A model generated the notes under the pieces. The model was not told the DNA's origin and did not search any database. It worked only from the letters and a program-made list of their open reading frames with translations. The translations under genes were made by a program, and so were the position numbers. Shown piece by piece: positions 25,731-25,739 of a DNA stretch of 25,739 nucleotides (positions are counted from its first letter, which is position 1; every line of letters begins with the position of its first letter). The stretch spans positions 1 through 25,739 of the IMG/VR virus record IMGVR_UViG_3300031841_000555; one strand, given 5' to 3'. The stretch is from a virus.

Positions 25731-25739
25731 GCTTTTCTC

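Noticed and set aside
1-25739. tRNA genes, CRISPR arrays, insertion sequences, att sites
   Set aside because: I saw no cloverleaf-like segments, spaced direct repeats, transposase motifs or integrase genes. The sequence is almost fully coding, so no room exists for long arrays.

Overview
This window looks like part of a crAss-like (Crassvirales-type) double-stranded DNA bacteriophage, which would infect a member of the Bacteroidota. The main evidence is a giant plus-strand protein carrying a single-chain RNA polymerase catalytic signature (DFDVD, preceded by a YRIPNQDYSS segment). It is followed by a second giant protein, and both face an opposite-strand replication block. That block encodes a DnaA domain IV protein, an SF2 helicase, a ParB-like protein, a DnaB-like helicase, a Sak4-like ATPase, an SSB candidate, a TOPRIM primase, a PD-(D/E)XK nuclease, rIIA and rIIB, a 5'-nuclease and uracil-DNA glycosylase. 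The assignment rests on motifs and gene order read by eye; no database search was possible. Genes stop with TAA, TGA and TAG, and the giant genes are open without TAG recoding, so the standard code fits.

Layout. Positions 2-7972 (+) hold the 3' part of a giant gene that is cut by the left edge of the window. It contains a HEAFH zincin-type metallopeptidase motif followed by the RNA polymerase core. Positions 7984-11856 (+) hold a 1290-residue coiled-coil protein that is probably co-packaged with it. The two transcription directions converge at 11857-11897 on a hairpin with a GAAA loop, which looks like a terminator working mainly for the minus strand. Everything from 11898 to the right edge is on the minus strand and tightly packed, with most gene boundaries overlapping or less than 20 bp apart.

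Three terminator-like hairpins divide the minus strand, in transcription order, into blocks. Block A is the DnaA-like protein, SF2 helicase, ParB-like protein, putative helicase loader, DnaB-like helicase, Sak4-like ATPase, a small HTH-like protein and the SSB candidate. A hairpin with a UACG loop follows it. Block B is the primase, a 65-residue protein and the PD-(D/E)XK nuclease, followed by a hairpin that contains the nuclease stop codon. Block C is rIIA, rIIB, the flap/5' nuclease, an unknown 247-residue protein, uracil-DNA glycosylase and an Nmad1/DUF1599-like protein, followed by the convergent terminator.

How the genes may work together (inference): the giant virion polymerase would enter the cell with the DNA and transcribe early genes. 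The minus-strand genes would then initiate replication (DnaA-like protein, loader, helicase, primase, SSB), recombine and process DNA (Sak4, SF2 helicase, 5'-nuclease, PD-(D/E)XK nuclease), manage uracil or nucleotides (UDG, Nmad1-like) and counter host or prophage exclusion (rIIA/rIIB). No DNA polymerase, tRNA, CRISPR array, integrase or transposon is visible. No gene-free stretch exceeds about 75 bp.
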